In this document: piece by piece, positions 44,825 to 53,957 of the stretch | How the letters are laid out: each line of letters begins with the position of its first letter | Position numbering within the stretch: position 1 is the stretch's first letter | Source of the DNA: an uncultured Collinsella sp. | Lineage (GTDB): Bacteria; Actinomycetota; Coriobacteriia; Coriobacteriales; Coriobacteriaceae | NCBI GenBank assembly: GCA_900759335.1 | Contig: CAAEUX010000036.1 | Coordinates: forward strand, 29,813 to 93,812 | Length of the DNA: 64,000 nucleotides | Direction: 5' to 3' | Translations under genes and position numbers: made by a program | Notes under the pieces: generated by a model | The model's database searches: none | What the model saw: only the letters and a program-made list of their open reading frames with translations | What the model was told of the DNA's origin: nothing

Positions 44825-47137
44825 CTACGCCGACGCGCTGTCGCGAGCCGCCTGGCATGTAGGAGTCTGACGCAGCGTAAGCGGCTTGTCCCCCGCCTCG
44901 GCCGACGTGGTCAGCGTATACGTGATCGTCGTCGTCTCGCCAGCATGCAGGTCAACGGTGCCCGAATAGAAGGGGATTCCATGCCACGTAGCGGCGCCAA
45001 GACCAAACTGTGTGCCCTCAACCGTAAGGTCACTGATGTTGCCGCCCGTCGGGGCAAACAACGAGACATTCAGGCGTTCGTCGTCACGCGCGGCATCGGG
45101 TGCGCTCGCCGCAACGTAGTCGGGCAGCTTGCCTGCCTCCTCCTGCGTCATGATGTTCGTCAGAGTAACGGTGATGCGATACGAGCACGTGCCGTCGCCG
45201 TTCTTGATGCCCTGACCGATCTGCGTGTCGGCGTTCAGATACCAGTCGAGCTTGGAGAAGCTCAGGTTGTTAAAGTAAACGCCGGCAACGGGATCGGCAC
45301 TCGGATCATCCGGATCGGGCAGCGAAGCGTCAATGCCCGTCTCTTTGATGGCATTCTGCTCATCATCGTTTCTCATCCAAGCAATCAGACGGCCCTCTTC
45401 GGCACCGCGCTCGAATGCACCGACAAGCTTTGTAACGTCGACGTCACCGATGCCACCGAGAATCTTGTCGAAGGCGGCGCTGGCAACAGCCGCAAAGATG
45501 CCGTCCGATTCCTCGACCGGATAGTTCCAGTACACATCGTGCATGAGAACCTTTGCGGCGTTGGTGCCGTCGACAACCGTTCCGTCGGGCAGCGAGACAT
45601 TACCGACCAGGCCCAGCAGATACTGCAGGAACACCGGGTCGATACCGATGACGCCATCAACGTCCTGTCCATACTGGGACTTCCACAGCGCGGCGACACG
45701 CTGCGAGTTGCGGGACCAATCAGGCGAATAGGTATTGCCCGAGTTGTACAGGTTACTGTGGTTGCCGAACAGCGCCTCATCCTCTTCGTCGACGCTCTCG
45801 ACTGCCTCATCCTCACTGAGTCCAATGCGGGGAACAAACTCGCCAATCGACATCTGGCCGTCAGTGACCGAAATCAGGCTCTGCGAACCGCCAAAGCCGC
45901 CGCAAGCACGAATCTCGACGTTGTTCATGGCGTACATAAGGTAGTTGCGCGTCTGGCCGTTGGCGCCGAGCATCTGGGGAAGGACGGGGGCGACCTTCTC
46001 CGCCGCGTCAACCGCGCCGTTGAGGGTGGCAAAGCCGTCCTTGGCCTTATCGACCAGCTCGGTCACCTGGGAAATATGAGTATCGCCAATGCCCTGGATC
46101 TTCTCATTGGCGCTCTTGAACACCTTCGAGCTGCTGGAAAGCGAATCGGCGACCGCCTGCAGCGCGGACACGTTAATCATGCCGTCCTGGAACAGCTTGC
46201 CGGGCGTAGCCTGCGAAAGGTTATCGGCCATGGGAACCAGCGCATTGCTCGAGACATCGGACAGGGCATCAATCATGGTGCGGGCTGCGTTGATGTCACT
46301 GCCATACACCGGGATAAACGAAGCCGCCGTCCACAGCGGGCTCGAAGTCTCCGCCTTCATGCTGTCGCAGAGCTCATCGATCTTCTTCGCGTCGTCAGGC
46401 AGCGTCGAAAAATCGCCCGACGTGACCTTGTCCTTAAGGCCACCGACAATCTCGACAGCCTCCTTCGCTTCGCTCTTTACGGTCTTTGCCGAGTTAAGCA
46501 GCATAAAGCCGCTTGCGCCAAGCGCAACGAGAAGCACCACGACCACAGCGGCAATAATGGCGCCAGTGTGACGCTTTTTGCGCTCGCCCTTGCGATGGCG
46601 ATGACGGACCAGACCGTCAGAGGTCGAACTCGACGAAGCGTCGCTACCGTAGTTCAAGCCAAAATCGTAATAATCTTCCTTGGAACCCGAGCCCGCAAAC
46701 TCGGCACCGCTATCATCCAGGCGGGCGAACGTGCCAGTCTCGGAGGCGCCGGTGTAAATCGTGCCAAGGTTACCCGTAAGCCCCGCGCCACCGGCAGAGG
46801 GAGTATTGTTGGCGGCCTTGCCGGCATTAACGTTGCCGGCAGCATTCGCGGCGTTGGCAGCACCTGCGTTGTTCGCAGGCACCGAAGGAGCCCCGCTCGG
46901 CTGCGACGCGGAGGTTGCACCGCCCGCAAAGACATTCCCTCTTGCACGGCCGGTCTTTTTTGCCTTTTGAGACTGCTCGTACAGAGCGGTGAACATCGCC
47001 GTCTCGCCCGGGGACACGCGCTTACCGGAACCGCCCTGTCCAGCGCCGCCCGGCGTGCCGGCCTTACCAGCCCCGTTCGGACGCGGCGGAACTGCAGGAC
47101 GGCCGCTATCGCTGCCCTTAAAGTGATTACCAGCCAT
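44825..47137 (-). CDS. DUF4012 membrane-anchored protein
   Basis: 770 aa from ATG 47137 (GAGGA upstream). A long cytoplasmic N-terminus rich in Gly, Ala, Asn and Pro (about 1-180) precedes a basic stretch (RHRHRKGERKKRH) and a membrane helix (AIIAAVVVVLLVALGASGFMLL, about residues 187-210). The extracellular part contains the DUF4012 core: NYLMYAMNNVEIRACGGFGGSQSLISV and GVIGIDPVFLQYLLGLVG. The family is widespread in actinobacteria and often near surface-polysaccharide genes; its biochemical role is not established. Confidence 0.88.
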   Translation of the reverse strand: MAGNHFKGSDSGRPAVPPRPNGAGKAGTPGGAGQGGSGKRVSPGETAMFTALYEQSQKAKKTGRARGNVFAGGATSASQPSGAPSVPANNAGAANAANAAGNVNAGKAANNTPSAGGAGLTGNLGTIYTGASETGTFARLDDSGAEFAGSGSKEDYYDFGLNYGSDASSSSTSDGLVRHRHRKGERKKRHTGAIIAAVVVVLLVALGASGFMLLNSAKTVKSEAKEAVEIVGGLKDKVTSGDFSTLPDDAKKIDELCDSMKAETSSPLWTAASFIPVYGSDINAARTMIDALSDVSSNALVPMADNLSQATPGKLFQDGMINVSALQAVADSLSSSSKVFKSANEKIQGIGDTHISQVTELVDKAKDGFATLNGAVDAAEKVAPVLPQMLGANGQTRNYLMYAMNNVEIRACGGFGGSQSLISVTDGQMSIGEFVPRIGLSEDEAVESVDEEDEALFGNHSNLYNSGNTYSPDWSRNSQRVAALWKSQYGQDVDGVIGIDPVFLQYLLGLVGNVSLPDGTVVDGTNAAKVLMHDVYWNYPVEESDGIFAAVASAAFDKILGGIGDVDVTKLVGAFERGAEEGRLIAWMRNDDEQNAIKETGIDASLPDPDDPSADPVAGVYFNNLSFSKLDWYLNADTQIGQGIKNGDGTCSYRITVTLTNIMTQEEAGKLPDYVAASAPDAARDDERLNVSLFAPTGGNISDLTVEGTQFGLGAATWHGIPFYSGTVDLHAGETTTITYTLTTSAEAGDKPLTLRQTPTCQAARDSASA

Positions 47138-47286
47138 AAAGAAATCCTCGCAATTGAGTCGCAATGAAAAAGTCCATAACGTTACTAGTTTATGGCATTT
47201 TGAGCATCGACAGCTAAACTCCAGACACGGACGTCAATTGGCGAAAATGCGGCACAACACCTTTTCTGTCTTGGCGGCGGCGTCAA

Positions 47287-48309
47287 CTACACCGTGAGGA
47301 ACATCATCACGATGATCATGGCAAAGCCGATAAGGTCGGTCGGCAAAAACACCGTACCCAGCATAACGGCGCTGGTGATGGTCGCCGAAACCGGCTCCAC
47401 AGTTCCGATGAGGCTCGCACGTACCGAGCCGATGTCCTTAACGCCCTGCATATAGAGCATGTAAGCAAAAAACGAGCCGATAACCACGAACACCGCGAGC
47501 GCCTCGACGCCGGCAGCGTCGAGCGCCGGCATATGCGCCCAGGGCTGCACGAAGACGCACGAGACCACGCCCGCCGTGAGCATTGCCGAACCCGTGACGA
47601 TGGGGCTGCCGTATTCGGGCAGGATCTTGGCGGGAATCACCGCCATACACGCGGCGCTGACCGCACACATAAGGCCTGCGACCAGGCCAAGCGGCGATAT
47701 GCTCAGACTGGTCGGGTCACCGCCGGTAGCGATTAAAAAGGTTCCACCCAGAGCCAGGCCAATGCCGATGACTTCGCGAGTACGCGGCATGCGGCGATCG
47801 GTCACGCAGGCGTAGCCCATTATGATAACGAGCTGCAGGCACTGGAGCACCGTCGCGGTTCCGGCGTTCGTCAGGCGCACGGCCGAAAGATAGCAAAACT
47901 GGTTGAACAGCAAGCCAAAGGCGGTAAAGAGCAGCAGCTGCTTGCGATCGGCGGGTGTGGTCCAGAGCTTAATCAGGCGCTCGCGGTCGCGCGTAACAAC
48001 CACAGCCATAAAGAGTAGACCGGCGAGAATCTGACGCACGCTCATAAGCCACAAGGTGTCGACGTGGTAGGTATCGAACAGAAAGCTCGCGCTGGTGCCC
48101 GAGAAGCCCCAAAACGAACCGCCCACCAGCGTAGCCAAAACGCCCGTAATCATCTTGCGCGACGAAGCGCTGTTCAGGCGGTCGCGCCATGCGCGACGGG
48201 TGTTGCGGCTGAGCTCGTCGGTGCCCTCGGGCACATCAATGTTCGATATATCGGTCATCGGCACCGAAGCCTCTGCGCCTTCGACCTGCTCGACACACTC
48301 TTTGCTCAT
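47287..48309 (-). CDS. DMT-superfamily (EamA) exporter
   Basis: 340 aa from ATG 48309 (GGGGGAG upstream). A cytoplasmic N-terminal tail of about 45 residues is followed by ten predicted membrane helices in two EamA repeats, for example MITGVLATLVGGSFWGFSGTSASFLF and the second-half SPLGLVAGLMCAVSAACMAVIPAKIL; the C-terminal helices include IGTVEPVSATITSAVMLGTVF, a typical EamA signature. The substrate, probably an amino acid or metabolite, cannot be read from sequence. Confidence 0.88.
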   Translation of the reverse strand: MSKECVEQVEGAEASVPMTDISNIDVPEGTDELSRNTRRAWRDRLNSASSRKMITGVLATLVGGSFWGFSGTSASFLFDTYHVDTLWLMSVRQILAGLLFMAVVVTRDRERLIKLWTTPADRKQLLLFTAFGLLFNQFCYLSAVRLTNAGTATVLQCLQLVIIMGYACVTDRRMPRTREVIGIGLALGGTFLIATGGDPTSLSISPLGLVAGLMCAVSAACMAVIPAKILPEYGSPIVTGSAMLTAGVVSCVFVQPWAHMPALDAAGVEALAVFVVIGSFFAYMLYMQGVKDIGSVRASLIGTVEPVSATITSAVMLGTVFLPTDLIGFAMIIVMMFLTV

Positions 48310-48598
48310 TCCACTCCCCCGAAACAGCCTGGAAACAATTCGGCTTACCTTACCACGGCGAAGGCACCAGCTGGAGGCTTGTCCGCTTATCGGTAGGACA
48401 ATTCCGCAGGCGTCTTTCCATAGCTCGATACCGCAATGGCCTTGCATTATGCGACAGCCAAATCGCGGCAGCAGGCACTTTTGAGATGGATATGACAAAG
48501 CCCCCGAATTCCACAATGTAAGCGATTTTTAAAAATGTTCTTGCCACCGAGTTCAGGCTCCGTTATATTATCCCTTGCGCGCTTGCGCACCCTTGATC

Positions 48599-48673
48599 GG
48601 GCGTTTAGCTCAGGGGGAGAGCGCTTCCCTGACACGGAAGAGGTCAGAAGTTCAAATCTTCTAACGCCCACCA
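48599..48673 (+). tRNA. tRNA-Val(GAC)
   Basis: 75 nt with encoded CCA. Acceptor GGGCGTT/AACGCCC with discriminator A, anticodon stem CTTCC/GGAAG, loop CTGACAC, anticodon GAC. T arm AGAAG-TTCAAAT-CTTCT. Confidence 0.97.
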
Positions 48674-48681
48674 AATGTTCG

Positions 48682-48718
48682 CAGCCCAGAGGCTATGTCC
48701 TCTGGGCTGTTTTGTTTT
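48682..48718 (+). terminator. Terminator of tRNA-Val
   Basis: CAGCCCAGAGG / CCTCTGGGCTG stem with CTATGT loop and TTTTGTTTT. Confidence 0.92.
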
Positions 48719-48899
48719 ATGTCGCCAAATCCGCCGGCAGTTCCAACCGCCCAACTAGCCAAAAGCCGACCATCTACTTGCCGATCTATCCATCGGCATA
48801 ACCAATCAGTCCGCACCGCAACTTCTCAGCAAGACGCCGCGATGTCTGCGCCCTGCGGTATCCTTGGGCCACTTGCACCTGCAGCACCAAGGAGCCGCC

Positions 48900-49586
48900 A
48901 TGCGCACCGAGCTCGATGTCCCCTTTTCGCACAAAGAAGAAGCCAAGGCGCTGGGCGCCAAATGGGACCGGACCAAGAAGGTCTGGTATGTACCCAGCGG
49001 CGTCAACCCCGAGCCCTTTGCCGAGTGGCTGCCCGGTGTTGACCGATCCGACCCCTCAGCGCCGTATATATATCTAGTACTGGGCAAGCGCGAGTGCTGG
49101 AAGTGTCACAAAGAGACCTCGGTCGCGGCCTTCGGCATTCCCTATCGAACCGATAACGACGAGAGCGTCGCCATCGCGCACGCGCCCAACGAAGCTGGGC
49201 ACATTGCCATCGACACGGCCAACGCCAACGCACTCGCCATCGTGCCCGCTCTTGGCTGCGTGCCGGGCGAGATCCGCGACTACCTTCATAAGCGCTGCGG
49301 CTACAAGCCCGTAGGCGCGCGAGCCTCCAAAGCCCCGTCGCTCGGCAACACGTGCACCAGTTGCGACGCGCTGCAAGGCAGCCGCTATCTGTTCGAGGAG
49401 CCCTCGTCCCCGTTTGTCCTCACTGCCATCAACAAGCTGCCGGCACTGGAGTTTATACGCGTCGAAGTTGCCGGCGTCTTTGGCGTCCCGGCCACACGCA
49501 CCGACTTTGACCAGGCGCTCTTTACCTGGGCACAAGACCATCACGCCGAGTTCCACAAGCAACTCGGTGAGGGGATTTATTTGTAG
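48900..49586 (+). CDS. DUF5710-domain protein with zinc-ribbon-like cysteines
   Basis: 228 aa from ATG 48900 (AAGGAG upstream). The first 40 residues (LDVPFSHKEEAKALGAKWDRTKKVWYVPSG) are a DUF5710 module, also found at the ends of mobile-element primases and helicases. A CWKC pair (about residue 66) and a CTSC pair (about residue 147) could bind zinc together. The remainder is not recognised. First gene after tRNA-Val, in an accessory-looking stretch. Confidence 0.7.
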   Translation: MRTELDVPFSHKEEAKALGAKWDRTKKVWYVPSGVNPEPFAEWLPGVDRSDPSAPYIYLVLGKRECWKCHKETSVAAFGIPYRTDNDESVAIAHAPNEAGHIAIDTANANALAIVPALGCVPGEIRDYLHKRCGYKPVGARASKAPSLGNTCTSCDALQGSRYLFEEPSSPFVLTAINKLPALEFIRVEVAGVFGVPATRTDFDQALFTWAQDHHAEFHKQLGEGIYL

Positions 49587-49624
49587 AGACGGAGAAGCCT
49601 TCACTGCCAGCTCCTCCGCATCAC

Positions 49625-49909
49625 CTATCCCTCGTCGCCGGCGTCATACACGATATCGAGGCCACAAACAGGGCATTTCTCCGGATACACCGGCATATGA
49701 ACGCCTGTCTGTTTTCTCACTTCGTCGCTGAGTCTGTCGCGCGCATCGATGAACCGAATGTCGAGACACGGTATTTGCGAGCCGCAGCAAGGGCAGGTGA
49801 CGACAAACGACCCGCAATCAGCCTCTACGCTCGGAAACATATTGTTGTCTATAAGGGCACACGGCAGTTTTCCGTACTTCCCCATCGCAATATCGCCTCG
49901 CCAGCTCAT
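49625..49909 (-). CDS. Small zinc-ribbon protein (94 aa)
   Basis: Start ATG 49909 with GGGGAG upstream. Two cysteine knuckles, CPCCG (about residue 39) and CPVCG (about residue 82), can form one zinc site. Between them is a helical segment (DARDRLSDEVRKQTG). Resembles CpXC-type zinc-binding proteins. Function unknown. Confidence 0.6.
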   Translation of the reverse strand: MSWRGDIAMGKYGKLPCALIDNNMFPSVEADCGSFVVTCPCCGSQIPCLDIRFIDARDRLSDEVRKQTGVHMPVYPEKCPVCGLDIVYDAGDEG

Positions 49910-50031
49910 ACACGCTCCCCTCTCGCTATACAAAACAGGAAGAGCATGCACCGGCGGGCGTGCGCGAGATTGCATCGCCACGCGATCCGATCAAACAACA
50001 CGATCGTCAAAGAATGCCAAAGCCAAATACG

Positions 50032-51114
50032 CTAATACGGCAGAAGCCCCGCCTTTTCACGCTTCTTTTCCGAGCGATCGAACTCAATGCGATGGGCCTC
50101 AAGAAACACCGTATTGGGTCGCCACTGACGCTCATTCGGCTGCCTTAGCGTCGCACCCGCAAAGGAAGCGTAGTCGGTCTTATCCAGCAGGTACGATCCG
50201 CACAGCCGATATTCGCCGCAAACAGGCTCAAACGAAATCAGGTGAGCATCAAATAGGGAATGAAGATCGCGCCGAAGCAGAATGCCATTGCTGGCAACCT
50301 GCGATTTGGGTCCCGAGTAATTCTCGATATGTGCAGCCTCCAGAGCTTCGCTGACGCCGCAGTCCGACACCGCGCAACGGCCGTCATAAGCGGCAACGAG
50401 CTGCTTGCGGAACCATTGTTGCCCCAATCGCTCGCGCCTTAACGCATAGCGGACCTTTTCGTCGTCGGTCGCACCCTGTCCGGCAAACTCAATATCGACG
50501 GGCATGCGCTTCAGATAACTCATGTCGGGCACAAAACGAGGGTCCGGTCCGCCTTTATGAACAGGACCGTGCAGAATAAACCATCCGTTTTCGGGCTCGA
50601 ACCGCTCAACAAACGCAAGGCCGAGCACCTTATAGCCCACCTCGGTTGCGAATATGACTCCGACTGGGACGCCACATTCCATGCAGTTGAGCATTTTACG
50701 GTTGTAATTCTGGTCTCGAAAACCAACGGTACCCGGCGCTTGAACCGAGTACTTAATGACCCACGTACCATCGTCCAAATAGAGCGGAGGCACATCGGTG
50801 TAGAAGCTCTTTTTAGAGTTATGGACCGAGAGCGCAAAGATCTTATTGGGGTCTTGCTTCACCCGATCCTGGCCCGGCCAGAAGATCCCTGAATCCCGCG
50901 TTACGGGAAAGAAGTCCGAGCCAATTCTCAAACGATACTGATACTGAGGGCTATCTTCCTTGGTGTGGTGCGGAAGGCTGGTCCAAACGCCGCCGCGCTG
51001 TTCCTCACCCAGAAACCACTCCCATGCCTCAACGTATTCGGAAGGCACGAGACTGCAGGCGCGGTCATAGCTTGGTCCATCCATCAACGGAACAGCAAGG
51101 TCAATGTCGTTCAT
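50032..51114 (-). CDS. HNH endonuclease with N-terminal recognition-like domain
   Basis: 360 aa, start ATG 51114 (GTG 51123 possible). The C-terminal region (about residues 235-300) is an HNH module: FRKQLVAAYDGRCAVSDCGVSEALEAAHIENYSG and NGILLRRDLHSLFDAHLISF, with the conserved H, N and H in order. The N-terminal part has an SRA/YDG-like feel (VPVGVIFATEVGYKVLGLAFVERF). This combination is known from modification-dependent restriction enzymes. I infer a defence role; the sensed modification cannot be told. Confidence 0.75.
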   Translation of the reverse strand: MNDIDLAVPLMDGPSYDRACSLVPSEYVEAWEWFLGEEQRGGVWTSLPHHTKEDSPQYQYRLRIGSDFFPVTRDSGIFWPGQDRVKQDPNKIFALSVHNSKKSFYTDVPPLYLDDGTWVIKYSVQAPGTVGFRDQNYNRKMLNCMECGVPVGVIFATEVGYKVLGLAFVERFEPENGWFILHGPVHKGGPDPRFVPDMSYLKRMPVDIEFAGQGATDDEKVRYALRRERLGQQWFRKQLVAAYDGRCAVSDCGVSEALEAAHIENYSGPKSQVASNGILLRRDLHSLFDAHLISFEPVCGEYRLCGSYLLDKTDYASFAGATLRQPNERQWRPNTVFLEAHRIEFDRSEKKREKAGLLPY

Positions 51115-51329
51115 CGCCAGCACCTACAACCATACGAACGCGAGTCATGCCCCTCAATAATATGGCCGGAAGTCAATTATTACGAGATCTCATTCCGCGA
51201 TCGGCACATCGTTGATGCTCTCGGTTTGCCGCTGGCGCGCTTGTACCCCGCTACCCCACTTCCCTGTATACTGATGTAGCACGTGTTTCATCCGGGCTTG
51301 TTGGGCCGGGTCGTTCATGGGAGGGTCTT

Positions 51330-51821
51330 ATGGCTGCTTCGAATCCGCCTAAGGGGAGCGTTTCTTCTTCGTCCATCAAGCCGGTTACGCGCAAGGCCGT
51401 GCGCTGCCAGCGCGAGGTCGCCTGGCTTGTCACGCAGGCAGCGGGCAGGCTTGTGGCGACCACCCAGGACGTCAATGCGCCTACGCCGAGCTTTGTGTTA
51501 GCGGCGGCGCTGGATTTTGTGCGCCAATTGGAGCTTGCCGCACAGGATACCAGCGGCCACCTCGACTACCAGAATGTTATGGCGCCCGACCTGCAAACGT
51601 TCTGCCACATGGCCAAGTTGCCCGCCGCGCCCAATGCGCTTTCGGACGCAGGCTACATGTTTACGCTTTCGGGCGCGGACCTTATCCGCGATATCTATGC
51701 ATACTGCAGCGATCTCGCCGAACGCAGCGTCTTTGGCACGGCTGAAGTCAAACCGGGATATGTCATCAAGCTGGTTCTTAGGCTGTTCTTGATGGACGGG
51801 TTCGGGGCCATGCCGGCGTAA
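51330..51821 (+). CDS. Hypothetical helical protein (163 aa)
   Basis: ATG 51330 behind GGGAGGG. Soluble and helix-rich, with a low-complexity Ser-rich N-terminus (PPKGSVSSSSIKP). No known motif. The region 51115-51329 upstream carries its promoter. Clean ribosome binding site and codon use support it as real. Confidence 0.6.
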   Translation: MAASNPPKGSVSSSSIKPVTRKAVRCQREVAWLVTQAAGRLVATTQDVNAPTPSFVLAAALDFVRQLELAAQDTSGHLDYQNVMAPDLQTFCHMAKLPAAPNALSDAGYMFTLSGADLIRDIYAYCSDLAERSVFGTAEVKPGYVIKLVLRLFLMDGFGAMPA

Positions 51822-51921
51822 GCCGAGTCTTTAGCATCACCGTCGACTGGGCAACAACCGCTTTACCTTAGTGGGCGCCAATCGAGGGTCGATTATTGAG
51901 TCGCCTCGTCCACTAACGCAT

Positions 51922-53388
51922 TTATTCCACGCGCTCTGACAGTCGATATTTGCGGTTGCGGCTTGTCGACGGCGCCGTGGGCTCAAGCTCGCCTTGAGCA
52001 ATGAGCGCGTTGACGCGCGACCTAACCTGGGAAATTGTAAGCCCCGTGCGTTCTGCCAGCTCACGCGTCCCCAGCTCGCCGTAGTGTTTGAGTGCCGTCA
52101 CAATTAAGCCCCCGCCATGATCGACCGGCTCGATCTTTGAACGGTAAAGTACGACCTTGAACCGATCGAACCCCGGGCAGAACAGGGGCTCGGCCAGACC
52201 ATGTGCGCGCATGGCATCGATCATCATCGGGATGCCCGAGCCATTGCCCTCAGCCGGCGAACCTGCGCCATCCGGCAGAGGGACAATCGACATGAGTTTC
52301 ACGAGCGTCGCGTTACGGCATCGGGAGCTGCCGTCAAACAAGTTCTCGCGAGTCTTTCCCCCGTAAAGGCCGCCAGGATTCGTCACCTCGACACGATCGT
52401 CAAAGACGTCGACGGTAATCGACTGTCCACAGAACCGATCCCCGTATTCTCGATGGATTACGGCGTTGGCGATTGCCTCGCGCAGAACCTCCTCGGGAAT
52501 CTCCAGCGAGTCGACACGCGAGACGCCTTGGACGGTCGAGGTTCGCCGCAAATTCTTGGCGACGGCCGCGACGGCATCCGAGATCATCTCGCCCAACGTT
52601 CCCTCACAGATTGTGCGGTCCATGAACCTCAGCGACCCCGCCGTGCCTTTCCGGGTCCCCGCATAGACAGCCATGTCGATAAAGAGCTTGGGATAAAACT
52701 GCTGGGGGTAGGTGCCCGCAACTAGGAGTCCAGCCTTGGTAACATTGCCCTGGGAATCAAGGAAATTTAGGCGCTCCAGCTTCGTTTGTTTGTCCGGCGC
52801 GCCGCGCATTGCCCGAGGCGTCAACGAGAAAGCCCGATCTATCGTACGGTCGACCAGCGCCTCGTCGAGATCGTCCGCGCCCGCGCCCGCCACCGCGTCG
52901 CGATCGCTCGGAGTCACTCGACCGTATGACGCCAATGCGAGCACCTCGGTCGACGAAAGCGGGACATCTTTGTCATCGATGCGTTTGTAGCTGCCACCTT
53001 GAGCGCCCCGCTCTATGACATAACAAGGCTTGCTCGACGGGTCGAGCTCCTCAATCGTGATGACCAGAACCACGGTGCCCTGGAGCTCCACGCGCTCAAT
53101 GGTGTATTTGGGCGGATTGGCCAGCTTTCCGCGACCGCCGGCATCGCCCATGCCCGCCACGAATTGGTTGAGCACTTTCTCGGTCTCAAAGTTTGCAACT
53201 GGGACAAAACCCGCGCGCTCGCTCACTCCGAGCACGATGATGCCGCCGGCGGTGTTTGCGAAAGCGCTGACCGTTTCCCATACGTCGCGGGAAAGCGTTG
53301 TGGCGCTCTCCTTGACCTCGACGTTAAGATCGTCCGAGCCCATGCGCCTTAAAGACTCGAGCAGACCGGTCAGTTCGTTTTCGTTCAT
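51922..53388 (-). CDS. AlbA_2 (Schlafen-like) / HATPase_c_4 / winged-helix protein
   Basis: 488 aa from ATG 53388 (AAAGGA 7 nt upstream). N-terminal AlbA_2 domain: VEVKESATTLSRDVWETVSAFANTAGGIIVLGVSE (about residues 22-56). Centre: HATPase_c_4-like core with PEEVLREAIANAVIHREYG and FDDRVEVTNPGGLYGG. C-terminus: a winged-helix/HTH (LGTRELAERTGLTISQVRSRVNALIAQGEL). Proteins of this architecture are predicted transcriptional regulators and occur near defence genes. Two arrays of a 9-bp motif lie just upstream and are probable autoregulatory operators. Confidence 0.85.
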   Translation of the reverse strand: MNENELTGLLESLRRMGSDDLNVEVKESATTLSRDVWETVSAFANTAGGIIVLGVSERAGFVPVANFETEKVLNQFVAGMGDAGGRGKLANPPKYTIERVELQGTVVLVITIEELDPSSKPCYVIERGAQGGSYKRIDDKDVPLSSTEVLALASYGRVTPSDRDAVAGAGADDLDEALVDRTIDRAFSLTPRAMRGAPDKQTKLERLNFLDSQGNVTKAGLLVAGTYPQQFYPKLFIDMAVYAGTRKGTAGSLRFMDRTICEGTLGEMISDAVAAVAKNLRRTSTVQGVSRVDSLEIPEEVLREAIANAVIHREYGDRFCGQSITVDVFDDRVEVTNPGGLYGGKTRENLFDGSSRCRNATLVKLMSIVPLPDGAGSPAEGNGSGIPMMIDAMRAHGLAEPLFCPGFDRFKVVLYRSKIEPVDHGGGLIVTALKHYGELGTRELAERTGLTISQVRSRVNALIAQGELEPTAPSTSRNRKYRLSERVE

Positions 53389-53447
53389 CTGCACGTCCTT
53401 TCGCTCGGTTCTGCGAAGAATGCCGCGAATGAATTTCCTTCGTCTCT

Positions 53448-53517
53448 CAGTTATCTCTCGTAATTATCTCTCATCTTTCTGTTATCTCTCATATTAGAGA
53501 TGAGTGAGAGATAAAAG
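53448..53517. repeat. TTATCTCTC array 1
   Basis: Three direct copies of TTATCTCTC start at 53451, 53464 and 53482 (spacing 13 and 18 bp), followed by an inverted copy GAGAGATAA near 53507. Located 60-130 bp upstream of the AlbA_2/HATPase gene. Confidence 0.8.
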
Positions 53518-53611
53518 ATAAGATGTCTGCCATCTGTTTCATATAAACATGTTTTTGCTGGTAGAACAATCGATATTGAGATAATACCATGATTGCTTGT
53601 CTCTTTGCTGC

Positions 53612-53685
53612 TCAGTTATCTCTCATATTTATCTCTCGTCTTTCTGTTATCTCTCGTATTCGTGACGAATGAGAGATGAGAGATG
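53612..53685. repeat. TTATCTCTC array 2
   Basis: Three direct copies start at 53616, 53629 and 53647, with the same 13- and 18-bp spacing as array 1, 165 bp away. Two degenerate inverted copies (GAGAGATGAGAGATG) follow. Confidence 0.8.
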
Positions 53686-53694
53686 TGCGGGCGG

Positions 53695-53820
53695 CGGATG
53701 AGCGTGGATTTTGGACGGTCGGGAAATGAGGGTGGATATTTGGACGGTATTTGGGCGTTTTGAGGCTGATTCCGTCCGAAAATCCACTCTCATTCGATAG
53801 GCGTCCAAGTTTCCACGCTC
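53695..53820. repeat. GAGCGTGGA-family repeat cluster, copy 1
   Basis: Contains direct and inverted copies of GAGCGTGGATTTTGGACGG-like words, for example GGGTGGATATTTGGACGG, TCCGTCCGAAAATCCACTCT and TTTCCACGCTCG. Related clusters occur at 60280-60400 and 61676-61800. Confidence 0.65.
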
Positions 53821-53957
53821 GCGCGGCGGGCACGCGGGGCCTTTACCCAATCCGCTGGCATCGCCTCCAGTTCGCCGCAGAGCCGCGGCCCCATATGGGT
53901 ATACTCTCGAGGATTCGACTCGATTCGCCCCCGCTGGGGCGTCAAAGGAGACTGCAT

